Shown: in pieces, positions 15,301 to 30,300 of the stretch
Layout of the letters: the number at the start of each line of letters is the position of its first letter
Numbering within the stretch: the stretch's first letter is position 1
Source: Cinclus cinclus
Lineage: Eukaryota; Chordata; Aves; Passeriformes; Cinclidae
Length of the DNA: 64,000 nucleotides
Assembly (NCBI RefSeq): GCF_963662255.1
Contig: NC_085053.1
Coordinates: forward strand, 744,001-808,000
Reading direction: 5' to 3'
Translations under genes and position numbers: made by a program
Notes under the pieces: model-generated
Told to the model about the DNA's origin: nothing
The model's database searches: none
Seen by the model: only the letters and a program-made list of their open reading frames with translations

Positions 15301-18300
15301 TTCTTTCTATTCCTCCTATACTTCTCTAATGGCACTTTCACATCAAAAATAGAACAGTAGATACTGATAGTATTTGATCTTCACCTTGAAGTTACCTGCT
15401 CCTTAGAAACAAATAAAAACAGAAAGAGTAAATTAAAGCTTTTAACTCTCAGAAAGAATGTGATTAATTCAGTCATCTGCCACTGCCATGTCCCAAACTT
15501 GTCTCAACCTTTGTAAAGTTCAAGGTTTAAAAGTTTTCATGATTCCCCCTAATGATAAGCACAACAGTAGAAGCATTTAGTCTTTAAAAAAAAAACTAAC
15601 CCTGGAATTCACAACTATGTAAGAACTCAACCTCTAACCGAATGAAGACGTAGGCATAGCCAAATACCACATCAACTTCAGAGCTCTCAAATCACTGGGA
15701 GAAGCCAACAAACAGCTGTCAATCAGTCAAAGCCATTTCAAACCTTCCTTAATTAGAAACAGACACTTGTGTAGTGACACAGAAAATCTGTCCCAGGAAA
15801 AGAACATGTTTGAAGGAGACCCATGATACTGAATTTGGAATGCACCACCCTCACTTTTTTCATGGCAGCTCTGAAAGGCTGTTACTGACAGGACAGCTCT
15901 TAGGATCGCTGTGGACAGCATTCAGGACCTGCCCCAAGCCACCATTCTGTGCTGACATCATAGTAGAATTAGTCCTTCTAGCAGTTGTGTTCTTGGAGGG
16001 TCAGCCCTTCTCGAGATGACTGAACTCCTACTTATGCCAGTAATCTTCAAAGGTATGGTATAGCTAAAGCCAAATTAAAATTACTGGATAAGAGATGCAA
16101 GTGCATACTCCTAAAGAAGCCAATTGGCACACATCTCCACCTCTGTGTCCTACTCACAAAACAAGGGGGTGCTGCATTGAGCCTTTTGTCAAAAGTAACT
16201 CAAAACGCCCCTTCCTCAACAGCAAGAAACAAGAGATTGTGATTGAGTATTACGGCAGTGCTTTCTCATGCCAAGAAAGCATCAAGGGAAACACAGAAAT
16301 CCAGAAGTATGTAAATAGCTCCCAACTAACTCTTGCTTCTGCATCCAAGTAGGGAACTGGCTGGTGACACAAACCTTCATTCCTATGTTTTGCAACTCAC
16401 AAAAACAGACAATTTAAATGCACTTCAGATGTTCATTCAGCCAAAGATTTACAAGACTAGACAAGTTATTAATACTTTTGTTAAACTGTATTGTATATAG
16501 ACTTGGAATATAATTTAATCATGTTCTTGGAAAGAGGAAAGTGGAAGTGCACAAAACTTGAGGTACACACTTTGCATATCCTTACTTGGGATACTTTCAA
16601 TATCTTATGTACAAAAATGCTGTCAGCCTCAGAATGATTTTGTGGTATTAGACCAAGGGAAGAGTCCGCACAGGACAAACACTAATGAAGAAACAGATGG
16701 AAAAAAATGGCAACAGATGTACTTTGTCAAAGACACTGCACTCATCAAGTAAAATATAAATGTAATGCACCATTACTTGAACTACAACTTTCTATGCTTT
16801 CTCTTTGTGGTTACACATTGATAGCTCTCTCAAGCTTTTTATAGATGTTTCATGGTATTATTTGCTTGTACAAGCTAGGAATTTGAGATGAAGTCTTCAG
16901 CTCAATTCAGACCTAAATGATGCGGCAACTCTGCACTGCAACTTTTACCTGTTCAGCTTCTACTGTCCCCTAAGTGCAGAGTCTCTAATTGGAAGTTTTC
17001 CCCAAATCCCACTCCCTGGCAAACTCCTGGGCAGCACATGTAAGGTACAGCATAACCACAAGAGACAACCAGTGCACAGGAACAGAACAAACCACTTTTA
17101 GAAAATACAGGCTTGCTGTGTTTTTTAAATGCTGCAAGAACAAATAATTAAAGTCCTCACATAATTATCTCCTCTGCAATTTTGCCTATGTAAAAACAAA
17201 ACAAAAAAACAAACAAACAAACTTTAGGAAAATGGAGAAATCAACAGGGAAGGAAAAACCATGAGCATTATTCTTCCCCACCATGCCAGCTTCCATCACC
17301 ATCACATGTTCCTACCACTTATTTCCTAACTGGAAGGAGAAGTCTCAGTCAAAAAATAAACTTGGGGAAATAGTGGAATGAGGATGCCACTAATATTTTT
17401 ATTAAAAGTAAAATATAATTGATGCAAAAAAGAGTTCTTGTTTGTCATGAGGGTGCTGCTGTAGTTTGAATCAGAAAGAAAACAGTAAACAAAAAAAAAA
17501 AAAAAAATCACATTACAGCATGTGGCAAACATTGGTCAATGCCTCAGGCATCTGGTCTTTACCCCAGGCTGAATTTCCAAGGAAACAAGTTCAGGCAGGA
17601 CTTGGTCACAATTCCACTTTTTCTAATACTTCAAAGAGATGCCTCAGCTTAGGACTAATAACTATAATGAAAGATCCATTCTAAATTCCTCCCTTCTTTT
17701 ACTCAGTTTTCCTGTTAAGTAGTTGTCAGCAACTGACACTCTGCAAGACTGTGCATGCTGTGCATTGTGCTTGCTTTATTTCAGGGACCAGCCAGCCTTC
17801 ATATTTAAACAAGCAGAGAGAAAAAGGACTGTAAACCCTACTCAGAGCTGATTCTCAAGTGCAACGAGTCTGGGACTTTGAGCCAGTGACAGTTCCCAGG
17901 TAAACACTTGACTCACAGAGCTTACATGGGGCAGCCTCGTGCATATGCCATCAAGTCATGGGCAGGCAGTGGTGGGGAGTCATTGTGGGGGCCTCTTGTA
18001 CAGCAACTGCCCCCCCAAAAAGTCACTGAAGGTAACTCTGACCTCAGACTCCACACTCAGAAAATAACTACCCTGCCTTCCTTGCTCTGCTGAACTCCAC
18101 ACCAGACATAAGAAAGCTCAGAGCAAACTGGGTAGCACCAAACGTGAAAAGAATGCACTCCTACCAATGCTGTTTGTATCTATGGAAGGGCTCATGAGTT
18201 TAGGGACAAGAGATTGTTCTGATCATAACTCACCCATTGGAAAGGCTGAACCCCAAGAGGGAGAACAGAAACAAAGCTTGGTTTCACAGGCAAGAAAAGC

Positions 18301-21300
18301 AACTTCTGTTGGAATGGAAGAGGTGATTCTGACTCTCTTACCTGCTGAACGTATCTGTCTGTAGTTTTCCACATATAGTAATATTCTATAATGCTCGTTA
18401 AGGACTTCCATGGGAGCTGGGGACACAAAGGAAAAGCAGCATTTATTGATGGGAGCTGGCACACAGTCTCACTGAAATTCACAGGATTCTTCTGACTGAT
18501 GGTTGCAGCAGAGCCTTGCAAACTACTAACCCTCCTCAAAAAAGACAAAAATAAGTAAGTCTGAATCTAAAAAGGGAATTAGTTGCACATGGGGACCCAC
18601 ACTAAATTAAAAGCCTTTTCAAAATACTTTGAGCTTTCAGTGTAAAGTGGAACAGGCTGCAGGTAAATCTTCATGCTGCACTGGCTCTCAGCAAACCATT
18701 CCAGAGAGGCACAACGTGGAAGGGAGCCCACAGGCTCAGACTCTGCTTCAGCAGCAAACTGAAGCAAGAGTCACAACTAGAGTATCACAGTTCTGATATA
18801 CTTGGTTTCAATGGAGCTGGCTCATTTAAAAAAACCCAAAAAAAACCCAACAAAACAAACAAACAAAAAAAAAAAAACCCAAAAAAACACCTACTAACAG
18901 AATTGTGCCCTAGCAGCTCTGTTCTCTGCGTGAGAAGCATGAGGATTTCAACAGGACTACAGAGAGTGTTGCTGTTTCCAAGTCTCTCTAAGAGATTAGA
19001 GCACAGGACAAACAACACTGAAACTACTTGTTTTGTTCCAGAGGGCTTGAACAACAGCACAGTGAAACTTGGCTCTCCTTACAGTGCTCCATTCAATGTG
19101 CAGGCTGAGCACCTAGGGTGGTGCTTTTGCCAAAATACAGGATGCTTCCCTTGGATGCCCAGGATTCCTTCTGAAAACTTTCAAAAGGCCCTTTCTGAAA
19201 CCATACTGTAAAGGTGATTACATTTCCATGTTTCAGAAAGCCCAATACTTATTCTCCTTCAAACACATATTAATTTAGAGCAGCTCAGCCGTCACAACAC
19301 TTTCCCTCGGCTGCAGTGGAACAAATGATCCTAAATTATCGTTTGTGAAGGAAAAGTTATCATCTGTGATTTGAAATTCTGACTGTACACCAGGCTGTCA
19401 CCAGTGTGAGGCCTGCCTTTCCCCATTTTACAGCAAGACACATGCTGCAGTTCAAAGCCCCACTGCTCAATACAATGAAAAACACAGCTCAGACAAGCTG
19501 CAAGCCAGCTCTGTCACCATGAGGGCCCCCTTTTATATACTTACAAAATCTTGCTGAATGTCAGTGAAATCTTTTCCATATTTTTCTAGTGCTTCCTCGA
19601 AGAGGTTTGCCTCTGAAGCAGACCACTCCTCCATCTCATCTCTGCACAGGACTGGCCCACCTTGTGGCACAAGTGCAGAGATCGCCTTGGAAATGTCATA
19701 GACATTTTTGTGCAAAGTGTCCATAGCATGGAACTAGGGGGGGGTGGAAAGAAGAAAGAAATCTAAGGACAAGTATCTGGGGAGAAAAAATGTTCCACAG
19801 TGAAACAGCAGTGACAAATTCTGCACTGGGATTTGAAGGTGTGGTATTTTGTACCTAACAGAAAGTCAGTAAAAGCTGGTTCCAGCCTCACACTGACTGC
19901 AGTTATCAGCATACAAACCTAGCATTCACTAAATAGTGAGGTTTGTGGAACACAAGCCCTTGCGTATCAGTTATTCCTATCAGCTCCTTTCCAGCACCAC
20001 CACTGCAGCACTGCTGGTAAGAAAATGCTCAGGACAGATCCACTCCCCAGGACTGAGCTACCATCCACAGATGGGGCACAGAGATAGGGGCTTAAGGGCG
20101 TTTCCTCACAGGCACAGCCATGTACCTTCTTTGTCAAATAATACACCAAAATGTCATATATGAAAAACAAGAGCAGCAACACATGTATACATCCCCCCCC
20201 ACCAAAGGGCAGAAACCTCAACAAAGATTCAAGTTAAGTCACACATCACAGCTGAGTAGGAAAAAAGAATGACTCTCAGGGGTAATTACTCCTCAGAAAG
20301 CTGAACCACGGCTTGTCTGCAACTTGTGATTTACAAGGGCTGAGAACACACTGCGAGGGAGGAATTGCTATTAGTAAATGAAAGCTTGGCTTTATTTCCC
20401 CATTTCTGCAGTTCTAATCAGGATGTTATTTGCCTTTCATCATACCAGTTTTGTGCACGTGCATAATTAACCTACGCTGCTCTAGACTAGAATTTGTTCT
20501 ACATGTAAGTTTACATTACTCCAGTTATGAGGTGAGGCTTTGATAACAGCTCTCTGGGGACTTCATACATTTTATTCAAATCTTCATTAAACTTTCTGAA
20601 GCATAAAAGTTCAAGTTTTCTCCCTTTCCTCAATCCACTCAGCACAATTTCTGATTACGAAACTGTGCTGGTATAACAATATCACTGCTCCTCAGGTACT
20701 CTAAATTGGAGCTCATCAAAGAGAACAACAACAACTGACATTTCTTCTCTGACCACAAGCTCTTCCCCCAGACATCCTTGGTCAATCTTGCCCAAGGATG
20801 CCAGTGACAGTCCAGTGGATGAAGAATGGCATTCTGGCATTGTAACATTACAGACAGGCAGACATTAATTTGCATTCTTCTCAAGAGAGCTACTGAACCC
20901 ATGCAAAGGATGAGCTGCCAAGCATGTCATCAGAATATTTTAATAAAACTAAAAAAAATTGTCTCATAGTGTTATCCATGATGGACCATAAGAGGCACAA
21001 GGCCAGAAAAAGTTACTTCATCTGTAACTAAAGGATTCCTTTACAAAGGCAGGGTCTGCTTCACAGCAAGCCACAATTACAGTCCATCTGCCCCTCTCTC
21101 TTTGCCAACTCTTAATACTAAGGTGAATATTTTGCATCTCTCACAAACTTAAGGTCCTTTAAAAAAAAAAAAAAAAACCCAAAAAAAAACTTACCAGTGT
21201 GATGTCCCTGGAGGCTGCTGCAGCACTCATGTGCAAACTTGGCTGTCTGACAGAACTACTGCAATCCAGGGCTCGGGCAAACGTACCAACAGACCTGCAA

Positions 21301-24300
21301 GAAATTAAACACAGTATTAACTTTGTGTGCAAACCCAGCATAAATATCAACACCCAGCCAAGGCCTTCTGAGATGAGCAGATTCCATTGCCTAGTTACAA
21401 GATTACATGGCTTGGTGCTCATTCTGAGCCAGAGACCATTCTCTCCAAATGTGGTTTGTTATTGTGAACACTTTACTTGGTTCATATGACTGAAGAGGCT
21501 TAGGCATGGGAGAGGAAACAAAGACTCAAGGGTCACCAATAGGGAGTTCTGAGCTGCTCTCTTATCCCTTATTTCTCAACAGGCTTGAGAACTGGAGCAA
21601 TGGGAACAGAGCACAAGCAAGCTATGAATGACAATAGTCTCTTCCACAATGGCAAGAGCAGTGCTGCACTGTCCAAAGGTACAGAGACACATGCCAAGAC
21701 CAGACACAAAAAAATGCAAGCATTCTTCCGAAGTTTCAGAAAATTAGAAACAATGTGATTTTACAACTTAACGTTGTATAATATATATCATAAAGCCTGC
21801 ATAGCACAGCAATTCTCAAATACGTCACAACTCATCATTTCTGCATCTGACGCCACAAGCCCTGTGCTCTTCATCTTCTTCCTAAAGAAATTAGTTGGAG
21901 AAACCTATAGCAAAAATTGGTTCTCAAAATTCCTACTCCCTGCTGCTTGCTGCATCACTTGGGTGAAACACTTGTGCTCCAGCACAGTGCTGGAGCTGAA
22001 CTCCTCTGAGTTCAACTACAACAACAAAAACAGGTGGCTGGGGCTTTTTCCCCTTCCACTCAGGTCACTTCCCCAAATTATCTGAGAGCACAGAGGAACA
22101 CACTAGTGCCAAGCAGTGCAGGAGTAGGAAAGGTAAATGTTTGAGCACTAGTTGTCATCAAATATCTAATTCTGGGCAAAATCCAAACCAGCCTCCCCCA
22201 TCCAAGTGTCTGTGGCAATTCACACTTCACCCTCTTTCCAGCCTCCCAGTCACTGTCCCTATCTCTGCCTCACAACTCCCCCGTGCCCAGCTTCAGCTGA
22301 ACTGATACTTCTGTGTGTGTGTATGAACTAATTATAAACTGGAAAGCTTTGCTGATTCTGCACAGAAGCAATTCCTGCACTCATCTTTGTAGTGATTCTC
22401 ATCACAGCCTGCACCTTGCAGCACCTTTCTGCAAAGCCAAACCCAGTGGGCAGCACTGAACTGCCAGAAGGAACCACTAAAACCAGCTCTGCCACAAGAA
22501 TCCTACACAAGCCACTACAAACCAACCCACGTGAAACCTCAAGAGGGGGAAGGGGAAAGGAAAAAAAAAAAAAGAAAAAAAAAGGGCAGACAGAACCAGG
22601 GTTCATTTATAAAGAATGAACCACCTAAACCACAAAGAATTTGAGTGTCACCTGTGTATTTTTTCCCCTAAATTATTGAGTCACTAATTGCTATGAGAGC
22701 CTAAAATTTAGTACAGGCTCCTGTTTATAGAAATAGATACCAACGAAATAGTTCAAGAATCTTTTATAAAGGAATAAATCAGGAATCTTTTATCAAGTTG
22801 ATCAACAAAGATTGCTTTGGGCTTAAATGAGAACAACATCAGTACAGATTTGCAGGGTTTTATTTTATTGTGCCTGCCCCCCCCACCACCCCTTGGAATC
22901 TAGGCATTAGAAAGTATCCTCAGCCCATCATAAGCTATTACCAGAATGCTTTGCAAACCATTAATGGATGTTAAAGTGTCACTGGTTTTGAAAAATGCAG
23001 TAAATGGACGAAGAACTGCCAAAAATTTAATTGACTAAGTCTTCTGCATGCTGACCAAAGCATTCAAAAAACCTCACCAATTACAGGATCACTTTCACAT
23101 GCAACTTGCTTTGCTTTCATGAAACCAAGATGTAAATCTGAGGGGCTGTTCCTAAAGTCATGCTATTCCCATGAAGGCCTGTAAAATGTACCTCATCTTA
23201 AAATGGAGCAAGTGAATCAAGCAACCAGAACCAGCATCCATACTAATAAAACAAAAAAGAACATGAGAAAATGCTTAAAAGAGTTACAAACATTTACTTC
23301 TTCAAAGGAGAGGTGAAATGCTCTTACCGTGCTACCACCAGGAACTGGTCTATCTGCTTGTCTACTAGTGGGTTAAAGGCTTCCCAAACTTTTGTTTCAA
23401 GTTTTGACTGATCTCTTCCATCATCCTCACCTGATTGAAAAACATAGCAGAAGTATTTAGTATGGCTCTTTTAAACAGAGGTACTTTCTATTTTTCTTTT
23501 ATCTCACAATAATGTCACTGTTAGCCCATCTCAGTTACTCTGCCTGACAGGCCACTGTGAAAATTTCACTCACTTATTTGTATGTGACAATTTTAGCTTG
23601 ACAGACACAGCAACACAGCTCATCCAAATGGGCAATCAGGTTTTCACAAACTGCTGTCAGAGGATGTCATGGGAAACAGAGTGCATCTTTCTCCAAACTA
23701 GACAGTTTCTTTTCAGTTTCTTTCCCCAGCTCCTCTGTCTTCCCCCTTTATCTTGCAGCAGTTCCAGGAAAACAGACACACTCTCAGCTGCTCTGAGCAG
23801 GCAAAGAGTAGCTGGTTCAACCCATCTCAGCTGCTTTCTAGGGGGGGAAACCACGGCACCAGACACCCTTCATTTTCCTGAGTCTAGACAAACCAGAAAA
23901 ACCCTGGTAAAATACAGGAGCTACTGAGACCTTCTTCTTTCTGCTTCCTTCAAGACATCTGGCAATTATCCTTCTCTGAAGCCCCATGCTGGCCCACTGA
24001 GGGAACAGGATGCCTTTCAGATTAGTTCATCCTCACATAAGAGGCTTGCCCAGCTGTTGAATAAATACTGGTTTCATAGACAAATTAAACAAGAGTCCTG
24101 AGCTTTTCTTTTTTGCTTGTTTTAACATGAGACTAACAGTGTCAGCAAAGCTTCCAAGCAAAGACAGAAGCATCTCATTGCTTCCACATCTTGGATTGGA
24201 TGTGGATCCCAGATTGGATGTGGTCTTCACAACACAGGTCACAACCCTTTCTCTTTTAGGGATAGACCTTTCCCTCTGTATTACACAGGGCTCAGGAAAG

Positions 24301-27300
24301 AACAATTAGATGCCAACACTCCTCATGCCTCTCAGTTTTTCCACCCACTTTTGGATCTGCAGGGTAGTGCAGAGACAAATCTAAAGTTAGTTACTATCTG
24401 ACAAATACTCCTGGTTCCTGCTACTTCTCCCTCGTGCTCAGGCCAGTCTCCTCATGGTTTCACTGCTCCATGACATGGTGGGGGCAGGCTGAAGTCTCAA
24501 CCCATGCTCCAGCCAGCAAATCCTTCCCCCTGCCTGTTCTGCAGGTGAGAAGTCTAGGCTGGCAGCCAACACTGGGATGGGGAGAGGGCTCCAGGGAAAA
24601 GGCACCCGGCAGTAATGGGCAAATTGATGAAGGCAGACAGCATTTAATTGGCAGTAATTTGGGAGGGGGTCTTATAGGGAAGTGAGGCCTGATTAAAAAC
24701 ACAAAAGGCTTTACAGATGTGATGGAAATTTGTGTTTCCCATGGAAATTCTGAAACCTCTTAATAAAAAGAGTATAAGCTCTGAGAGAGCCCGTTAATTC
24801 AATTTATTTCAACAACTTTTATTATTTGGACAAACGCCCACCTAAAGACCCATTTGCAAGAGAACTAATTGCCTTCAGTGGGCAACAGCCTCAACAAATC
24901 CAGCCATTGGTGCACACATGGCCTAGCAGTGGAAACTACCTCCCACACCTAGGCAGGCCTCACACAGAGAAGTGACCGCATTCAACATGAACTTTTGACA
25001 ATTCAAATAAATTATAGAAATTACCCTCTTTTAGTAAATCTGTTATATCTGCCTGGTATCTGTTTCCAACTCGAATCTCTCCTTTATCAGCAAGCAGAGT
25101 CTTTTGTTGAGGATCATACACTAGTGAATAAAAGAAGAAATCCTAAAAATAAAACAAGAGCAAAAAGGCAAACAGTGTTATTAGCTTTTACTTTCCGCTT
25201 TGTGACCACACGATCAAATTTTTAGAGTTCAAGTGTGGTTTCATTATCTATACAGAGATTTTAAAATTGGGTAAACAAGAAGTGAATGAATCACCAGTTT
25301 TAAAACCCCATTTAAGTGCTGCCACTTTCTTCTACATTGCAAGTGTTAGCTCTGAACAGCAGCCTCTCAAATTGAAGTGAACAAAGCTCCTCTGGCATAG
25401 GCAAGGCTCAGAAGGGCCAGGAGACAATTTTTAGTCATGTCAGCTGTTTCAGAACACACCATTGCCACATCCCATATTCCAAACCAGGAGGATTAGATGC
25501 CAGTGACCTATCCACACAGAAATACCAGCACAAATTGAAGCCTAACTTCAGAGTGTTACAGCCAAACCAGTGCAACCTCACAGAGGTGTGAAGCTCCAGA
25601 AAAGCCCTGTGGCCTCTGCTGGGCTTTCTCCAATCTGTAAGTGTCTCTCATGCTGCAAGGCTCAAAGCTGGACAAAAACCTACACAAGTGGTCTCACAAG
25701 GGATGAAGTGAGGGGATGAACCCCTTCCCTCCATCTGCAGCTACACTCCTGCTAATACAGGATGTTCTCAGCTTTCCTTGGCACAGGGATTCGCTGCTGA
25801 CCAACTTCTTGCCTGCCACCATCTATGTTTAAACCACCACGTTCCTTTCTGTTTGTTATTAGGAGAGGGGCAGCAGATTTGGCAGCAGCAGTAATTAGCT
25901 GCAGGTGGCAATCCCTTAATTTGTTGCTTTTGTTCAAGTAGATGAGGAAAAGGTTAAAATAGCTGCTTGGCTTCCGCTACCTGGATGTGCAAAATTAAAG
26001 CAAGAAGGCATTCCAGAATGAGAATGTTCTGCCAGGGCAGAGAAAGGAAACAGCCAAAATTTTTAACTACTTAAAACTGTATGGTTTAAGTAATTAAACT
26101 TTCCTGCATGGATAAGTACTTAGCTATAGTTATTGACCAGGTATGCTCCATCAAAGTATAGTGTGCAGTTCTGGGAGGATTAGAGCTCTGGTAGGACATG
26201 GAACGATAGACTTTTTGTAGCCTCTGTCCCCAGCAACATGGTCATCAGGAAAGAGAATTGTCTGAACAGAAACAGGATTGCAATTCTGCCATTTTCCACA
26301 TCTCAGGTTTCTGGCTTATTTTTTCACTCCCCTTATTTCTGTGGCACTAGCAGGCACTCTGTTTAAATACACATATTGTGTTCACCTCATTTTTCCCTTT
26401 CCCTATATTTGTATGTGTCGACAGCATACAACAAAAATCAGGACAAAATCAGCATGAGTTTCAAGTCTTGCTCAGTATGAAGAGGTGGCAAAGGAAGAGA
26501 GTCTCCTAATCTGTCATGCAAAGCCCCAGAAAAAGAAGAATTACTGTGAGTTTCCACAGTAACATGGCAAAAATTCTGAAACAGAACTGAACTTCAACTG
26601 GAAGGGCTGTCTGTAGTTGGGTCTGGGGTCAGAGGATTTGATTGCATCCTTAGCAAATGATATGTCTGAAAAAACTCCTACTCCCACAGGCACCAGGGTC
26701 AAGTTACATCAACCTATGGGCAGAAGGCAGCTTCAGAGCACATGAACACTCATTTATATTACATCTATGTAAAGAAATCTGGGTCTCCTGCTCCCTCACA
26801 CACTCAAAGCTCAATATATTGCAATACCTTGTGAATTTATCACTGTGGAAATAAAACCACAGTGTAGGAAAAGCTTTTGTCTCACAGGCTTCCAGGTTAA
26901 AAACACAGCGTTTGATTTGTTCCAGCTCCAAAATACCTGACTGCAGGACAAAGTATATGCAGTGCAACATTAATGCCTTGCAGGCACGTTGCCTAGCAGA
27001 CATGCAGCACACTGCAGTGTAACAACACAGTGGGCCCCAAAGAAGACCAATTCCACAGGCAATTTCTTTAGTCTTTCTTGGCCAGACAAAGTCATATGTT
27101 GTGGAGGGGGGTGTCCCCTATGATATTTGGCTGTTAGATGCCATATTGCTTTTCTTTTAGTGGTTATCACTGTGAATTTTCTCTACAAAATCTCTATTAG
27201 TCTCAGGTCATCCATTTATGTATTGTCCAATTTTGTCTCAATTCAATCACGTTGAACAAAACAATGAAAATACTCTGGTCCTTTCTTGCCATCCAGAGTC

Positions 27301-30300
27301 TCCTCAACAGAGGAAGAGGGAAGTCTTGGGGCCCAAGAGTGAATCCAACAGAGACTGCAACCCCTAGAGGTAATTCAATGCCACTGCCATCTTCCCTCAC
27401 AGACATGAGATTCATTCTTGCAGACTGGGACTGCTGAAAACATTAATACATGTCAGCTTAGTACCAGTGCAAACTAAGAAACAAACCAGATCCTTGTGTG
27501 CTCTAAAGCATGTGTGAACTCCTGATCACCACGATGTGATGAGAACAATTTTTCACAAGGGTTTCACAAGAGTAATGTTCACAACAAAACAACACTTCTC
27601 TTCAAAATCCTCCACGCTCATTTCTGCTGTCAAAGCTGTGCATGCTGGGCTTGCAGCAGTCAAGGAAGAGAGGGGTTTTCTCTCTTCATTTCATATCCCA
27701 GAGAACACCTGACACATTCAGAAAAAATTAACATGACCTGCCAAGAGTTAAAATTGAATCATAACTTTCTGCTTCTCTCAACTGTTACAGACATATGTGC
27801 TCAGAGCTCCCCTACCCAAGCCCCTCAGCTACCCATAGCTGTAGCCAAGAACCAAACTCACCAAGAAACTGGAGAAAGAAAACAGGCTAAGAGCGAAAGT
27901 ACACCACAGAAATAATGGTTACTTCATTGCAGCTTGCAAACTTGCTTTCATGTATTTGATATATTTTAACTAGAGAACATCATATTTTTAGGGGGCTACC
28001 AAAAGGAACAGATATGCCAGACATCTGCTCAGCAGGCAAATTCACACAAGACTCTGGGTATAGCCAGGCAGAGCAGTGAAGTAGACAGTACACTCAAAAC
28101 AGTTTTCTGCAGAATAGGGAAATCTAGTGTTTTTGCCATAATTGGCTATGCCCTTCTCTTGATCTCCATGGGAATTAAGTGTCTATAGAAAATTCTGGTT
28201 TTCCAGCTGCTTTTTTTTTTCCCCTCTCATTCCTGCTACAAACCAAATTTTACCAGGCACAGTAAAAGAGTCAGTGATGGTCCCAGTCAGTCTGCTTTCC
28301 AAATGTAACAAGGGCAATCTTCCCGAGGAAGATGACAGAGAGAGAGAGGGTGGAGGAGGATAACAGAGATAACAAAAATGTCATTTTGCTATGCTTACTA
28401 TCTCCCTAAAAATTTCTGTCTGGATGTATAACCTGCTTCAAGGCAGACAGCCTTGAGCTGAAAGCCTACTTCTACTGGTCATAACATTCAGGAACTCAAA
28501 TATCAAATTCCCTAGAACTGCTTAGGCTTTATTGACAGAAGCCATGTTAGAATAAGAGGAACTACCCTGAAACATTTTGAAAGCAAAGGGTGGATTAAGA
28601 ACAGGAGGAAAGAAGAAACAGTTCAAAACAATACCATGCAGTGTTAGGAACCCATTGGGCAACAACTATCTCCTCTTCTTCATCTCTTTACCCTCCACCC
28701 AAGCACATTTGTGTTTTTGAATTTTTAATTTCTTCACCATCTGTCCAAGTTAGTTTGCACCACAGCAAAATGGCAGGCTAAGTGACAGGACACATTCAGG
28801 GAACTCTCATTCTGTGAAATCTCCAAGTGCCTGCTCAGGCCTAAAAATAATCCACATCAGTCATCTTCCATTTTGAAAGTTCAAAAGGATATGAAAAAAA
28901 AAAATTCTCTTTCTGTGCCTACACCTGCAACTGTGCATTGCACAATTGGAGAAAAGCATCTCCCTTCAGCCTCAGCACACCCACCTGTAACACCAGTGAT
29001 AATGAAAACATGTTGGGAGCAATCGACAACAAACACTACTTAAGAGCTGGGTACTAGAAAATCTGAAATAGTTTCATTTTTATTAACTTTTGCTTTCAAA
29101 CTGGCATACCCTGGGCTGCTAGCTGCTTACAAGCACTGCTGAACACCAAGTCCCTTGTTTGATGCTCTGCCATTTGGCAGCCTTCAGCAAAGCCGACATT
29201 TTTTGTCTCGGGTTCCAAAGAGAAACTCAACTATTTAATCCCTGTGCTTTGTTTAAAATTCTCTTAAACTAAAGTATCAGATTAAAACCAATCTTATGCT
29301 TAAATAAATATTGAAGAAAGCTACAAAAGCATTTTAAAAGAAAGTCTATCAATGAGAGAGACTGCAAGTATGCTCCTTGCAAAAAACGGCCTGTTTTCTC
29401 CTTGCTTAAGGGCCAGTAATGGCCATCACCCTACTGTTTTTCATGACAAGATTTCCTCTCTTGTATAACATTTCAGTGTTTTCAAATGCAAATTATTTGC
29501 TCGCAGATGCGTTCAAATAATAATATCCTGAAGTTCTTTGCTAATCTCCAAAGTAAATCTCTCACAGATTGTCAGACTCCAAGACTGTCTAACCCAGCCA
29601 GCAGCCAGAGGTCTAGCCACAATTAAAGGTATTAAAACTCAGGATTTAAAAAATACAACAGCAGTTTTTAAAAATCACTAAATACCTGAAAAAGTAAAGC
29701 AAATATTTATATTCTTAGTGGTGTTTAACTGTGCGAGACAACTCAGTTTCAAGTGTTTGGTCTGAGACACCTTCAAAGAGACAGATTGGGTAAATTTCTG
29801 TCACATGTCACCTGACAAGCACTTTTTAAAGGATTTAGTGTCAGTGGTGGCATATGAAGGACTCCAGATAAGCATTTTGACCAGTGAACTCAAAAGAACA
29901 GGGAACTAAGCTCCTCAAAAATCTGAGGCAAGACCAAGCTTAAAGCATATTACCATAAAGCTGTATGATTTCAGGATAAAGCAAATCTAGAGAAGCACAG
30001 CTTGCTGGCTTGCTCCCTCCTCTGCAGTTACTGCATCTCCCAGGGCATCAGCCTCCAAGCTGGAACTCTCAGCCCTGCCACACTGATGAGCAAGTTGCAT
30101 TCTCTTTACAGATGTCACACAGGGATGTAAGCACAAGGTCTGGCCCCCACCTCCACAAAGTTTAATGCACCATGAAAATCGTACAGAGCCTAAAGCTTCC
30201 CACTGTCAATGACCAGTACATGCAGAAATGAAAGAACTCTTTTTACAAAACTTGTAAATAGGCACCAAACCTAAACTGTGCCAGAATAAACTTGACAATG

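Larger units (their letters stand above)
11810..18341 (-). other. MTA1: MTA1 intron between exons 11 and 12
   Basis: 6.5 kb. It holds a MIR-like SINE tail near 14385-14515 and an A/AAAC-rich run near 17191-17222. No nested gene recognised. Confidence 0.85.

Noticed and set aside
19391..19450. Possible third MIR-like fragment (CCCCATTTTACAGCAAGACA)
   Set aside because: Only a short resemblance; the flanks do not continue the MIR core convincingly.
26100..26260. Possible extension of the 25.6-kb CR1 fragment
   Set aside because: A few phrases (for example GTGTGCAGTTCTGGG) look CR1-like, but the order and flanks do not hold up by eye.
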